A stretch of DNA of 48,037 nt from Thermomicrobiales bacterium (lineage in GTDB: Bacteria; Chloroflexota; Chloroflexia; Thermomicrobiales; CADCWN01): contig JAUJMV010000032.1 of NCBI GenBank assembly GCA_030446685.1, forward strand, positions 7,735 through 55,771. The letters are read 5' to 3'. The position numbers and the translations under genes were made by a program. Shown piece after piece: positions 17,638-27,664 of this stretch (within the stretch, counting starts at the first letter, position 1; each line of letters begins with the position of its first letter). The notes under the pieces were generated by a model. The model was not told the origin of the DNA. It made no database searches and was given only the letters and a program-made list of their open reading frames with translations.

Positions 17638-19050
17638 ATGTACCAGGACACCATCGCCGCCATCGCCACCGCCGCCGGGGAGGGCGGCATCGGCATCATT
17701 CGCCTCAGCGGCCCCGACGCCGGCGCGGTCGCGAACAGGGTCTTCCGGCGGGCGCGGCGCGGCCCGCGCGACGTGGCGCGCTTCCCGTCGCACCGGCTGA
17801 TCTACGGCCACGTCGTCGACCCGGAGACCGGCGCGACCCTCGACGAGGCCCTGGCGGTGCGGATGCCGCCCCCCCACTCCTACACCCGCGAGGAGGTCGT
17901 CGAGATCCACGGCCACGGCGGGCCGGTCGCCACCCGCGAGGTCCTGCGCGCCTGCCTGCGCGCCGGCGCCCGCCACGCCGAGCCGGGCGAGTTCACCCTG
18001 CGCGCCTTCGTCAACGGCCGGCTCGATCTCGCCCAGGCCGAGGCCGTCCTCGGCGTCGTCGGCGCGCGCACGCCCGAGGCCCTGCGGGTCGCGGTCGCCG
18101 GGCTGCGCGGCCGGCTCGGCGGCGAACTGCGCCCGGCGCGCGACCGCCTGATCGACGCGCTCGCCTACCTCGACGCCGCCGCCGACTTCCCCGAGGATGA
18201 GATCCCCCCCGCCGACGTCGGCGCCGCGCTCGACGAGGCGGCGGCGCGGCTCGACGCGCTGACTCGCCGCGCCGCGGTCGGCGTCCTCTACCGCGAGGGC
18301 CTGCAAGTGGCGATCGTCGGGCGGCCCAACGTCGGCAAGTCGAGCCTCCTCAACGCCCTGCTGCGCCAGGAGCGCGCGATCGTCACCCCGGTCGCCGGCA
18401 CCACCCGCGACGTGATTGCCGAGAGCGTCACCCTGCGCGGCATCCCGGTGACGCTCCTCGACACCGCCGGCATCGCCGAGACGGCCGACGCGATCGAGCG
18501 CCTCGGCATCGCCCGCAGCCGCGCCGCGCTGGAGGGCGCCGCCCTGATCCTCTTCGTCCTCGACGCCAGCGTCCCCCCCGGCCCCGACGACCTCGCCGTC
18601 GCCGCGACCCTGCGCGATCGTCTCGGGGAGGAAGGGGCCGGGCGCGGCGTCCTCCTCGCCCTCAACAAGGCCGACCTCGGCCTCGTCCCGCAGGACGCCG
18701 CCCGCGCCCTCCTCCCCCACTCCCCCGCCGTGGCCCTCTCCGCCCGCGACGGCGCCGGCCTGCCGGCCCTGGAGGACGCCCTCTACGCGCTCGCCACCGG
18801 CCCGACCGGCGCCGCGTCCCTCACCGCCGAGACCGACCCCGCCCTCGCCACCGTGCGCCAGCGCGAGGCCCTCGCCACCGCCCGCGACCACGCCCGCCAC
18901 GCCGTCGCCGCCCTCGCCGCCGGCGTCCCCCTCGACCTCGTCGCGGTGGACGCGCGCGCCGCCCTCGTCGCCATCGGCGAGATCACCGGCGAGAACGCCA
19001 GCGAGGCGGTGCTGGAGGCGATCTTCGCCCGCTTCTGCATCGGCAAGTGA
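17638..19050 (+). CDS. mnmE: tRNA uridine-5-carboxymethylaminomethyl synthesis GTPase
   Basis: 470 residues. The N-terminal folate-binding domain (about 1-120) begins MYQDTIAAIATAAGEGGIGI with HGGPVATREVL, then a helical domain, with a G domain inserted at about 222-380 (Walker A GRPNVGKSS, GTTRD switch, DTAG, NKAD). It ends in FCIGK, the conserved C-terminal C-x-G-K. With MnmG it modifies the wobble uridine of several tRNAs. ATG 17638 is preceded by GAGG; a longer in-frame extension exists but is not homologous. MnmG is not in the window. The gene stands alone and is divergent from the transglutaminase-like gene. Confidence 0.95.
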   Translation: MYQDTIAAIATAAGEGGIGIIRLSGPDAGAVANRVFRRARRGPRDVARFPSHRLIYGHVVDPETGATLDEALAVRMPPPHSYTREEVVEIHGHGGPVATREVLRACLRAGARHAEPGEFTLRAFVNGRLDLAQAEAVLGVVGARTPEALRVAVAGLRGRLGGELRPARDRLIDALAYLDAAADFPEDEIPPADVGAALDEAAARLDALTRRAAVGVLYREGLQVAIVGRPNVGKSSLLNALLRQERAIVTPVAGTTRDVIAESVTLRGIPVTLLDTAGIAETADAIERLGIARSRAALEGAALILFVLDASVPPGPDDLAVAATLRDRLGEEGAGRGVLLALNKADLGLVPQDAARALLPHSPAVALSARDGAGLPALEDALYALATGPTGAASLTAETDPALATVRQREALATARDHARHAVAALAAGVPLDLVAVDARAALVAIGEITGENASEAVLEAIFARFCIGK

Positions 19051-19146
19051 GAGGTCGGAGCAGGGATCGAACCGGGAAGCATCGCCCCGCCTACCACAAA
19101 TGGGAAGAGCGAGTGTCCGGGGCAATTGCAGTCACACGCAAGCCGT

Positions 19147-19175
19147 TTGACGACGGACAATTTAACGCCTATTAT
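19147..19175 (+). promoter_or_regulatory. Promoter of the RES-Xre toxin-antitoxin operon
   Basis: TTGACG (19147-19152), 17-bp spacer, TATTAT (19170-19175): a good sigma-70-type pair in a short AT-rich patch. It faces the antitoxin gene starting at 19277. Confidence 0.75.
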
Positions 19176-19190
19176 TGGGGCATTAGGTGT
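19165..19190. promoter_or_regulatory. Candidate autoregulatory operator of the RES-Xre operon
   Basis: ACGCCTA (19165-19171) and TAGGTGT (19184-19190) form an inverted repeat with 6 of 7 pairs and a 12-base spacer, overlapping the -10 box. Antitoxins of this class commonly bind such palindromes, so autorepression is inferred. Confidence 0.45.
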
Positions 19191-19276
19191 GACATTATTT
19201 GGGCTCCATGAGGGGCTCCTGGCGTGGCAGGTAGAAGCAGACAAGCCGCAAGAAGAGCGGCAGGGCGGGAGGGAAT

Positions 19277-19645
19277 GTGTCGGCGGTGATTGAACAAGCC
19301 CACCGGCTCTCAATTCGCGTGCCGCTCGACGGGGCCGTTCGGGAACTCCAGGGACTCCTCTCGCGCCGGTTGACTGCCTACATCGCCGGGGTGAAAGACG
19401 CGAAGACGGTGACCCGCTGGGTGAACGGCGAGACGACCGATATGCGGCAGGCGAGCGAGGAGCGCGTCCGCACGGCCTACGAGATTATGCAACTGCTCCT
19501 CGCGTTCGATTCCCCCGAGGTCGTGCGCGCGTGGTTCATCGGGCTCAACCCGGAGCTAGGGGATGTATCGCCGGCGGAGGCGCTACACGAGGGGCGGCTG
19601 AAGGAGGCGTTGAGTGCCGCGCGCGCGTTTGCCGCGGGCGGCTAA
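19277..19645 (+). CDS. Xre/MbcA/ParS-type antitoxin of a RES-Xre pair
   Basis: 122 residues. The helical N-terminal region resembles an Xre-like DNA-binding fold (VKDAKTVTRWVNGETT), and the C-terminal segment WFIGLNPELGDVSPAEAL is the hallmark of the ParS/MbcA toxin-binding domain (formerly DUF2384). GTG 19277 follows GGGAGGGA. It would neutralise the RES-domain protein encoded downstream, whose reading frame overlaps its end. The gene has its own promoter and a candidate operator, as expected for an autoregulated toxin-antitoxin pair. Confidence 0.85.
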   Translation: MSAVIEQAHRLSIRVPLDGAVRELQGLLSRRLTAYIAGVKDAKTVTRWVNGETTDMRQASEERVRTAYEIMQLLLAFDSPEVVRAWFIGLNPELGDVSPAEALHEGRLKEALSAARAFAAGG

Positions 19646-20387
19646 TGCCTTGAAGGGTGTGCCCCCGCCCGTCGCTCCCATCTATCGGATCGGCCGTCCG
19701 CCCGACCCGTTCGAGCCGCCACCGTGGAGCCTGGCCGGGGAGGACGGCGCCTTTGGCAACCGCTTCGACGATCCGGGCAAGGGGTTGGGACTCGCCGAGG
19801 ACCGGCGCTTCAGGATGGTCTACTGCGCGACCACGTCCGCGGCGGCCTTCGGCGAGACGCTGGCCCGCTTCCGCCCGTCGCTGTCGCTGCTCGGGCAACT
19901 AGCGGGGATCGCGGACGACGAGCCGCTCGATCCGCGCCTCTTCCACGAGGTGGTCATCCCCCGCGATTGGCGCTCGCGGCGGCGCCTGGGCAAGACCACG
20001 TTAGAAGAGGCGCTGCGCTTCGTCGATCTCGCCGATCCGGCCAACCTCCAGACGCTCCGGGGCGCGCTCGCCCCGGTCGCCAGCCAATTGGGGCTCCCTG
20101 ATGTGGATCTGAGCGCTGTCACCGGCCCCCACCGCAGGCTGACCCAGCATCTCGCCCGGTACGTGTACGAACAAGCTGACGAACGCGGGCAGCCGACATT
20201 CGCCGGTTTGCGCTATGTCTCTCGGCTCAATCCCCACTGGGAATGCTGGGCGATCTTCCATGACCGCCTGCAACACTCTCCCGCCATGCCCGCGCCCATC
20301 CTGCCCGACGAACCGGGTCTGGTCCAGGTGCGCGAACTGTTCGGGTTCAGTGTCGAAACGCTGCACGGCGCCATCATGGAGCGCTGA
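19614..20387 (+). CDS. RES-domain toxin (predicted NAD+-degrading)
   Basis: 257 residues. IYRIGRPPDPFEPPPW and the later FRMVYCATTSAAAFGETLA match the RES domain, named for conserved Arg, Glu and Ser. Characterised RES toxins cleave NAD+ with an ADP-ribosyltransferase-like fold. The GTG at 19614 is chosen because AAGGAGG (19601-19607) lies six bases before it; this makes the gene overlap the antitoxin by 32 bases and suggests translational coupling. Later starts at 19650 or 19659 would remove the overlap but have no good binding site. The C-terminal half (WECWAIF, RELFGFSVETLH) is longer than the minimal domain. Confidence 0.82.
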   Translation: MPRARLPRAANALKGVPPPVAPIYRIGRPPDPFEPPPWSLAGEDGAFGNRFDDPGKGLGLAEDRRFRMVYCATTSAAAFGETLARFRPSLSLLGQLAGIADDEPLDPRLFHEVVIPRDWRSRRRLGKTTLEEALRFVDLADPANLQTLRGALAPVASQLGLPDVDLSAVTGPHRRLTQHLARYVYEQADERGQPTFAGLRYVSRLNPHWECWAIFHDRLQHSPAMPAPILPDEPGLVQVRELFGFSVETLHGAIMER

Positions 20388-20431
20388 TTCCGCGGCGCAC
20401 CGTGGTGGCACCCCCCGCCGCGTTCCGGCGT

Positions 20432-21730
20432 TCAAGCCTGCGCCTCCCCGCCTTGCAACTCCGCCCGGATCGCCGCGATCCGCGCCCGGTACAGCCCCTC
20501 GGTCATCGGGTTCTCCCCCCGGCTGCGGTGGTGCTTGCGGAAGGCGAGTTCGGCCGCGGCCTGGAAGAAGCGCTCCTGCGCCAGCCAGCCCCGGACACCC
20601 CCCCGGCGGAAGGCGGCCAGCGCCGCCTCCTGGCGCGACCGCGTGTGCGAGAGCATCGCGTATTCCCCCGGCGTGAGCAGGCCCGCCCGCACCTCGTCGG
20701 CGAGGTGCTCGCCGATGATCCGCGACTCCCGCCGGCTGGCGGCGACGGCGATCGCCGCCAGCGCGATCAGGCCGGGCAGGAGGAAGAGCGCCGCCGCCAC
20801 GATCACGGTCGGCAGCACCAGCCCCGCCGCCCCCTGGAATGCCGCCAGCACGAACGAGCCGGCGTTCCAGAGGAAATGCTGGAAGACCGCCAGCGCCCAG
20901 CCGATCAGCGGCACGATGACGCGCAGCGCCCCCCGCCCGCGATGCTCGCGCGCCCAGCCGATCGCCGCCCCGGTCGTGCCGGTGTAGAGCGCGTGCCCGA
21001 ACCCGCCGAAGACCTCGCGCGCGATGAAGAGCTGGCTCAGCCCCGGCACCCCCTCCTCGATATAGGCCCGCCCGAGGTAGAGGATGTTCTCGGTCATCGC
21101 GAAGCCGAGGCCGATCAGCGCGCCGTAGACCAGCCCATCGAGGATGTTGTCGAACTCGTCGCGGAAAAGGAGGAGCAGCCCCAGGACCGCCACCCCCTTG
21201 AACGTCTCCTCGACCAGCGGGGCGACGAAGGCGGCGCCGAGCAGCCCGCCGAGCGATTCCCCGACCGCCGCGGTCAGCAGCACGTTGCCGAGGCCGCCGA
21301 AAATCAGGCTGAAGAGGGTCGCCACGACCGCGCCCCAGGCGAACGAGCCGAGCAGCACCCGCCACGGCTCCCGCTCGTAGCGGTCCAGGGCGATCACCAG
21401 CAGGCTGTAGAGGATCGCCGGGACGATCGCGGCGACCGAACTGAGCGCCAGCCCGGCCAGGCTCGGCACGGTCAGGACGATCACCAGCAGGTTGCAGGCC
21501 AGCGCCAGCACGAAGAAGATCCCCGCCAGCGCCGCGCCGATCGTCCACCCGGCCGACCGTGTCCCCGCCGCCACCGGCGCGGCGCCCCCGCCCCCCGGCG
21601 CGGGCGGGGCAGTCCCCGGTGGCGGCGGGGGATAACCCCCAACCGCCGGCCCACCGACCGGCGTGCCGCACTCCCGGCAGAACGCCGCGCCCGGCGACAG
21701 CTCGGCCCGGCACTCAGGACAAGAAGCCAT
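20432..21730 (-). CDS. PrsW-family intramembrane metalloprotease with zinc ribbon
   Basis: 432 residues. An N-terminal zinc ribbon (Cys4, Cys7, Cys18, Cys21) is followed by a Pro/Gly-rich linker and an eight-or-so-helix membrane domain. That domain carries the PrsW motifs: VEETFKG (EExxK), GLGFAMTENILY (ExxxY-like), a later HALYTG and HFLWN. Bacillus PrsW is a site-1 protease that cleaves an anti-sigma factor; whether this one does is unknown, and no anti-sigma gene is adjacent. ATG 21730 follows a GGGAGGG site. The cytoplasmic tail is rich in charged helices. Confidence 0.85.
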   Translation of the reverse strand: MASCPECRAELSPGAAFCRECGTPVGGPAVGGYPPPPPGTAPPAPGGGGAAPVAAGTRSAGWTIGAALAGIFFVLALACNLLVIVLTVPSLAGLALSSVAAIVPAILYSLLVIALDRYEREPWRVLLGSFAWGAVVATLFSLIFGGLGNVLLTAAVGESLGGLLGAAFVAPLVEETFKGVAVLGLLLLFRDEFDNILDGLVYGALIGLGFAMTENILYLGRAYIEEGVPGLSQLFIAREVFGGFGHALYTGTTGAAIGWAREHRGRGALRVIVPLIGWALAVFQHFLWNAGSFVLAAFQGAAGLVLPTVIVAAALFLLPGLIALAAIAVAASRRESRIIGEHLADEVRAGLLTPGEYAMLSHTRSRQEAALAAFRRGGVRGWLAQERFFQAAAELAFRKHHRSRGENPMTEGLYRARIAAIRAELQGGEAQA

Positions 21731-22033
21731 CCGCCCGCCCTCCCTCCCGCCACGCACCGTCACCACACCGACCGGAGGGTGGGGCGACGCGGGCGGCGCG
21801 GCGCCTCGGCCCCTCGGGAGGCCGTCCGGCGAATCCCGAACCCCTCCGCCCGCCACCGGGGAGCTTATCCCCGTCGGCCCCCTGGCGGGAGGCCGGGGCC
21901 GTGCCCACTTCACAACCGCCGGAACCAGTGGAAAACCCCTGCTCGGAATGCTGCCCCGCCGCCGCGCGTTCCCGAGAGTGATCCGCGCCGCCCGGTTCAC
22001 GCACATTCGCTGCCAGCGCAAGGAGTCCCGCCG

Positions 22034-23629
22034 ATGCCCGATCTGCTAACCGCCTTCGGCCTGATCGCCGTCGTCCTGCTCGTCGCCGCCCTCGCCTCCG
22101 GCGTGGTGGAGCGCGCGCCCCTCTCCTTCCCGATCATCTTCCTGGGCCTCGGCGTCCTGCTCGGCCCGCAAGCCCTCGGCCTGCTCGCCCTCGACGCGCA
22201 CGACCCCACCCTGGAGGCGATCGCCATCCTCAGCCTCGCCCTCGTCCTCTTCCTCGACGCCGTCAAGCTCCAATTCGACGAGGGCCGCCGCGCCTGGCTG
22301 ATCCCGGTCCTCACCCTCGGCCCCGGCACCCTCCTCGTCATCGGCATCGTCGCCGGCGCCGCCGCGCTCCTGCTCGGCCTCGGCCCGATCCCCGCCCTCC
22401 TCCTCGGCGCGATCCTCTCCTCGACCGATCCGGTCGTCCTGCGCGACGTGGTGCGCGACGAGCGCGTCCCGGCGGCGGTGCGGCGGGCGCTGACCCTCGA
22501 GGCCGGGATGAACGACGTGATCGTCCTGCCGATCATCCTCGTCCTCACCGCGCTCGCCCGCGCCGAGGTCGGCGGCCCGCTCGGTTGGGTCGTCTTCCTG
22601 GCGCAGATCCTGATCGTCGGGCCGCTGGCCGGCTTCGCCATCGGCGGCGCCGGCTCCTGGCTGATGAATGTGATCGACCGGCGCATGGGCATCCGCCGCG
22701 AGTACCAGGCCCTCTACGGCATCGGCCTCGTCCTCGCCGCCTACGTCGCCGGGACGGCGGTCGGTGGCGACGGCTTCCTCGCCGCCTTCGCCGCCGGTGC
22801 CGCGGTGGTGCTGCTCAACACCGAACTCTGCGACTGCTTCCTCGAATACGGCGAGACGACCGCCGAGATGGCGATGCTCCTCGCCTTCATCTTCTTCGGC
22901 GCGCTCCTCTCGACCCTCTTCGGCTCGATCCCCCTGCTGGCGACCGCCGCCCTCGCCGCGATCGTCATCTTCCTGGCCCGCCCTCTGGCGATCAACCTGG
23001 TCTTGCTGCGCGCCGCGGTCAGCCCCCGCGCGCGCGCCTTCATCGGCTGGTTCGGCCCGCGCGGCCTCAACTCGCTCCTCTTCGCCCTGCTGCTGGTCCG
23101 CGACGACGTGCCGCAGGCCGAACTCCTCCTCGCGATCACCGGCCTGGTCGTCTTCGTCTCGGTCGTCGCCCACGGCGCCTCGGCCACCCCCCTCGCCGCC
23201 TGGTACGGGCGCAAGGCGGCGGCGGAGACCCTCCAGGAGGAGCGTGAGAGCACCGCCGCCGGCCTCTTCGCGCAGTCCCCCGACGCGGTGCCGCGCATCA
23301 CGGTCCCCGACCTGGCCCGCCGGCTCGCCGACGCCGACCCGCCCCTCGTCCTCGACGTGCGCACCCGCTCCGAGTACGCGCGCGACGACACGCGGATCCC
23401 CGGCAGCGTCCGCGTCCTCCCCGAGCGCGTCGCCGAGTGGGCCGCGCAGTCCCCACCCGGCCGCCCGCTCGTCACCTACTGCACTTGACCGAACGAGGAG
23501 ACCAGCGCCCGTGTGGCGCGCAAGCTGCAAGCCCTCGGCCACGACGCCGTCGCCCTCAAGGGCGGCTTCACCACCTGGCGCGACACCCAGCCGGTCGAGC
23601 CGTCGGACGCGCCGGCCGCTGTCGCCTGA
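22034..23629 (+). CDS. Cation/proton antiporter (CPA1-like) fused to a rhodanese domain, with internal in-frame TGA
   Basis: About 12 membrane helices (1-400) with the CPA motifs LSSTDPVVLRDV and LEAGMNDVIVLP: a Na+/H+ or K+/H+ exchanger. After AWYGRKAAAE comes a soluble rhodanese-like domain (about 425-520: PPLVLDVRTRSEYARDD, RPLVTYC). At codon 485 the frame reads Y-C-T-TGA-P-N-E-E-T-S-A-R and continues without any shift to a second TGA at 23627-23629. Relatives have cysteine at the TGA position (CxCPNE). ATG 22034 follows AAGGAG. Conventional decoding gives 484 residues; readthrough gives 531. The domain may tie ion exchange to sulfur or redox state. Confidence 0.85.
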
Positions 23630-23689
23630 CCGTGGGGCGCGGGGCGTGGAGCGAAGAGCGCGAAATAGCCCGTCCCAGCCCGCGGCGGC

Positions 23690-23801
23690 GGGTTTATGCC
23701 CCGCAGGGTATTTATGCCCTTCTGGGTGCTTCGTGGCCGCAGGCCTGGGGTACCCGCTCGGGGTACCCACCGCGGTGGGTCGCGCGCCGGTTTCAACCGG
23801 C
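23690..23801. repeat. Cluster of short palindromes
   Basis: Within about 110 bases lie two copies of GGGGTACCC (23747-23755, 23760-23768), a perfect CCCACCGCGGTGGG (23766-23779), and GCCGGTTTCAACCGGC (23786-23801), preceded by two GGG(T)...TTTATGCCC units. It follows the antiporter gene and could terminate it. Confidence 0.6.
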
Positions 23802-23876
23802 GGCCACCCCAGCCCGCCTCCGCCCATCGGTCATCGCCCCACGCCCCACGCCCCACAGCCCCACCCCGGAGGACCG

Positions 23877-24609
23877 ATGCTCCTGCCGCAAGCCTACTTC
23901 GACTTGCAACTCCGCTTCGCCGCCCGCGCCGCCGCCGTCCTCGGGCGGCCGCCCGAGGACACCCTGCTGACCCACACCACCTGCTACCTCAACTTCGAGC
24001 TGGGCCGCTCGTTCGACCCCGCCGACCCCACCTGGCGAGAGTTCATTGCCGGGTTCCGCGAGGCGGCGCGGCCCGACGAGTGGACCTACCGGTTCTACCG
24101 CGCCGCCATGCCGGACTGGGAACTCCCGCCCGACGCCTTCGTCGGGCACCACGGCTGCTTCTCGTTCAACTATCAGCCCGAGGGCGGAAGATCCGGATCC
24201 ACTTCCACAACCGCGACCGGTCGGGGGCCGGGGCGCTGAGCCGGGCGCGGTTGCCGGCCAGGCGCGCGGAGTTGCGGGCGCTCTTCGCCGAGGCGCGGCG
24301 GGAGGCCCCCGAGGCGCGCATCGTCCGGGGCAACTCCTGGCTCTACAACCTCGACGCCTACCGCCGGCTCTTCCCGCCCGAATACACCGCCGGCCGCCGC
24401 CCCGCCCCGACGACGAGTTCCAGTTCACCGCCCTCTGGGGCCAGTTCCTCGACCACCGCGGCCAGGTCAGGGGGCGCTGGCCGGCGACTTCCTCCGGCGG
24501 ATCGCCGCGCCCGGACTTCGGCGGACCTCGCCGCGGCCTTTCCCTACCAGGTGCTGGAGACCGAGTGCGCCATCGAACCCTTCCACCCCTTCTACGACCT
24601 CGGGGCTGA
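23877..24609 (+). pseudogene. Hypothetical protein (frameshifted as given)
   Basis: ATG 23877 follows GGAGGA. The first 100 residues are in one frame (MLLPQAYFDLQLRFAARAAA, LLTHTTCYLNFELGRSFD, WTYRFYRAAMPDWELPPDAF). The rest continues in other frames (KIRIHFHNRDRSG, GNSWLYNLDAYRRLFPPEY, FQFTALWGQFLDHRGQVRG, YQVLETECAIEPFHPFYDL) to a TGA at 24607-24609. The result is a soluble protein of about 240 residues rich in aromatic residues. I do not recognise the family. Three or four compensated slips are present, so the gene is probably intact in the organism. It follows the palindrome cluster and is followed by about 500 bp without a gene. Confidence 0.6.
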
Positions 24610-24648
24610 CCGCCGCGCCGCAACGGTTCAGGGGCGGGTACGCGGCGA

Positions 24649-24664
24649 CTCGCCCATCGGCGAG
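24649..24664 (+). terminator. Short hairpin after the hypothetical gene
   Basis: CTCGCC-CATC-GGCGAG, a perfect 6-bp stem with a 4-nt loop, 40 bases after the presumed stop at 24609. The rest of 24610-25117 shows no gene. Confidence 0.4.
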
Positions 24665-25117
24665 CCGCCCGCCCGATCGCGCGCCCGCCGCCCCCCATCC
24701 GCCTCCCCGCCTCCTGGCACCGCCCGCCCCCGCCGCCGGGTCCGATCGGTATCCGGGCGCGCACGCCGCCCCCGCGCGGACGCGACCAGTCGCGAGAACG
24801 GCGTTTTCGCGAAACGAACCGCCCTCGGCCGCTTCGATTGTGGCGTACCAGCAGGGAAAACGACCCCGTCGACGGGCCAGGAGGATGGCCGGAATGACCC
24901 CCAAATCCCCCCATTTCCCCCCCCGCGGATGCGGCGGCGGGTTCGGTCCATCGGCCCCTGCTCCCACTCAATGCTGGGAGAACTGTGACGCCGCGCCCGG
25001 ATGCCGCCCTCGCGCAGGCCGCTTGTGGTATATTCTGGCGACGAGCGCACCACCGGTTCGATCGCTGTTCGTTCGCCCGACGAGAGGTGATGCCCCAAGC
25101 GTGAAGAGGAGCGCCGC

Positions 25118-26482
25118 ATGACCGATACCCTCCTGCCGTCCGCGCGGGTCGCGCCGCGGCCGCCGCGAAGTCGCAGAGCGCGCTGGTGGCCGATATCATC
25201 ATCGCCAACGCCCCCGACCCGGTCTTCGTCTCCGACCTGGAGGGCAAGATCCTCCAGGCCAACGACGCGGTCTCGCAGCTCCTCGGCTTCCGCCAGGACG
25301 AGGTGCTCGAGCAGTCCCCTCTCGCGCTTCATCTCCCCCGAGGAGACCCGCGAGTTCATGGCGGCGCTGGACGAGGTGGTCGAGCACGGCGTCACCCGCA
25401 ACGCCGTCCTCAACCCGCGCAGCGCGTCGGGGAGGTGATCCCGACCAGCCTGAACGCCTCGGCCTTGCGCGACGCGGACGGGCGGGTGATCGGGGCGATC
25501 GGCATCCTCCGCGACATGCGCGAGCTGGACAAGGCGCGCGCCTACGCCGAGAGCCTGATCAAGAACGCCCCCGACCCGGTCTTCGTCTCCGACCTGGAGG
25601 GCAAGATCCTCCAGGCCAACGACGCGGTCTTCGCCCTCCTCGGCTTCCGGCCGGACGGTTGATCGAGCAGTCCCTCTCGCGGATCATCTCCCCCGAGGAG
25701 ACCCGCGAGTTCCTCGCCGCCCTGCGCGAGGTGGTCGAGCGCGAGGAGGACACGCAGGCGGGCGCCGGTTCCGCCGCCCAGCTCGCGGCGGCGCTGCGGG
25801 CCGACCAGCGCGGCGTCACCCGCAACGTCGTCCTCAAGCCGCGCAGCGCGTCGGGGAGGTGATCCCGACCAGCCTGAACGCCTCGGCCTTGCGCGACGCG
25901 GACGGGCGGGTGATCGGGGCGATCGGCATCCTCCGCGACATGCGCGAGCTGGACAAGGCGCGCGCCTACGCCGAGAGCCTGATCAAGAACGCCCCCGACG
26001 GTCTTCGTCTCCGACCTGGAGGGCAAGATCCTCCAGGCCAACGACGCGGTCTCGCAGCTCCTCGGCTTCCGCCAGGACGAGGTGCTCGAGCAGTCCCTCT
26101 CCCGCTTCATCTCCCCCGAGGAGACCCGCGAGTTCACCGCCGCCCTGCGCGAGGTGGTCGAGCGCGGCGTCACCCGCAACGCGCGCCTCAACCCCCGCAG
26201 CGCGTCGGGCGAGATCATCCCGACCACGCTCAACGCCTCGGCGCTGCGCGACGCCGACGGGCGGGTGATCGGGGCGATCGGCATCCTCCGCGACATGCGC
26301 GCCTACGAGCGCGTGGTGCGCGATCTGGAGGAGTCGAAGACCGAGTTGCAGGAGAAGATCCTCGATCTGGAGAAGTTCGAGGAGGTGGTCGTCGGCCGCG
26401 AGTTGAAGATGATCGCCCTGGAGAAGGAGCTGGAGACCCTGCGGAAGCGGGTCGAGAAGCTGCAGGGCGAGGGGGTCGGGGC

Positions 26483-26486
<4 letters not shown>
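25118..26486 (+). pseudogene. Triple PAS-domain protein without kinase domain (frameshifted as given)
   Basis: Three nearly identical PAS domains in tandem, each beginning NAPDPVFVSDLEGKILQAND and ending GAIGILRDMRELDKARAYAE, then a coiled coil (ERVVRDLEESKTELQEKIL, LEKELETLRKRVEKLQGEG) and a TGA at 26484-26486. No histidine kinase or output domain follows. ATG 25118 has AGAGGAG upstream. Frame changes fall near 25180, 25320, 25435, 25660, 25860 and 26000, mostly one-base differences between otherwise identical repeat copies, so repeat-driven assembly or polishing errors are likely. The stop overlaps the GTG of the kinase gene by four bases. PAS domains sense small ligands, light or redox state; the cofactor is unknown. 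Confidence 0.8.
25415..25999 (+). repeat. Exact 161-bp direct repeat within the PAS gene
   Basis: Bases 25415-25575 and 25839-25999 are identical over 161 bp (offset 424). Parts of the first PAS module (from about 25208) also recur exactly in the second and third, showing recent duplication or gene conversion of PAS-coding units. Confidence 0.85.

Positions 26487-27660
<1,174 letters not shown>

Positions 27661-27664
<4 letters not shown>

Noticed and set aside
19058..19100. GGGATCGAACC segment resembling the T-arm of a tRNA, possible attachment-site remnant after mnmE
   Set aside because: The flanking bases do not pair as a T-stem or acceptor stem and no integrase or direct repeat was found.
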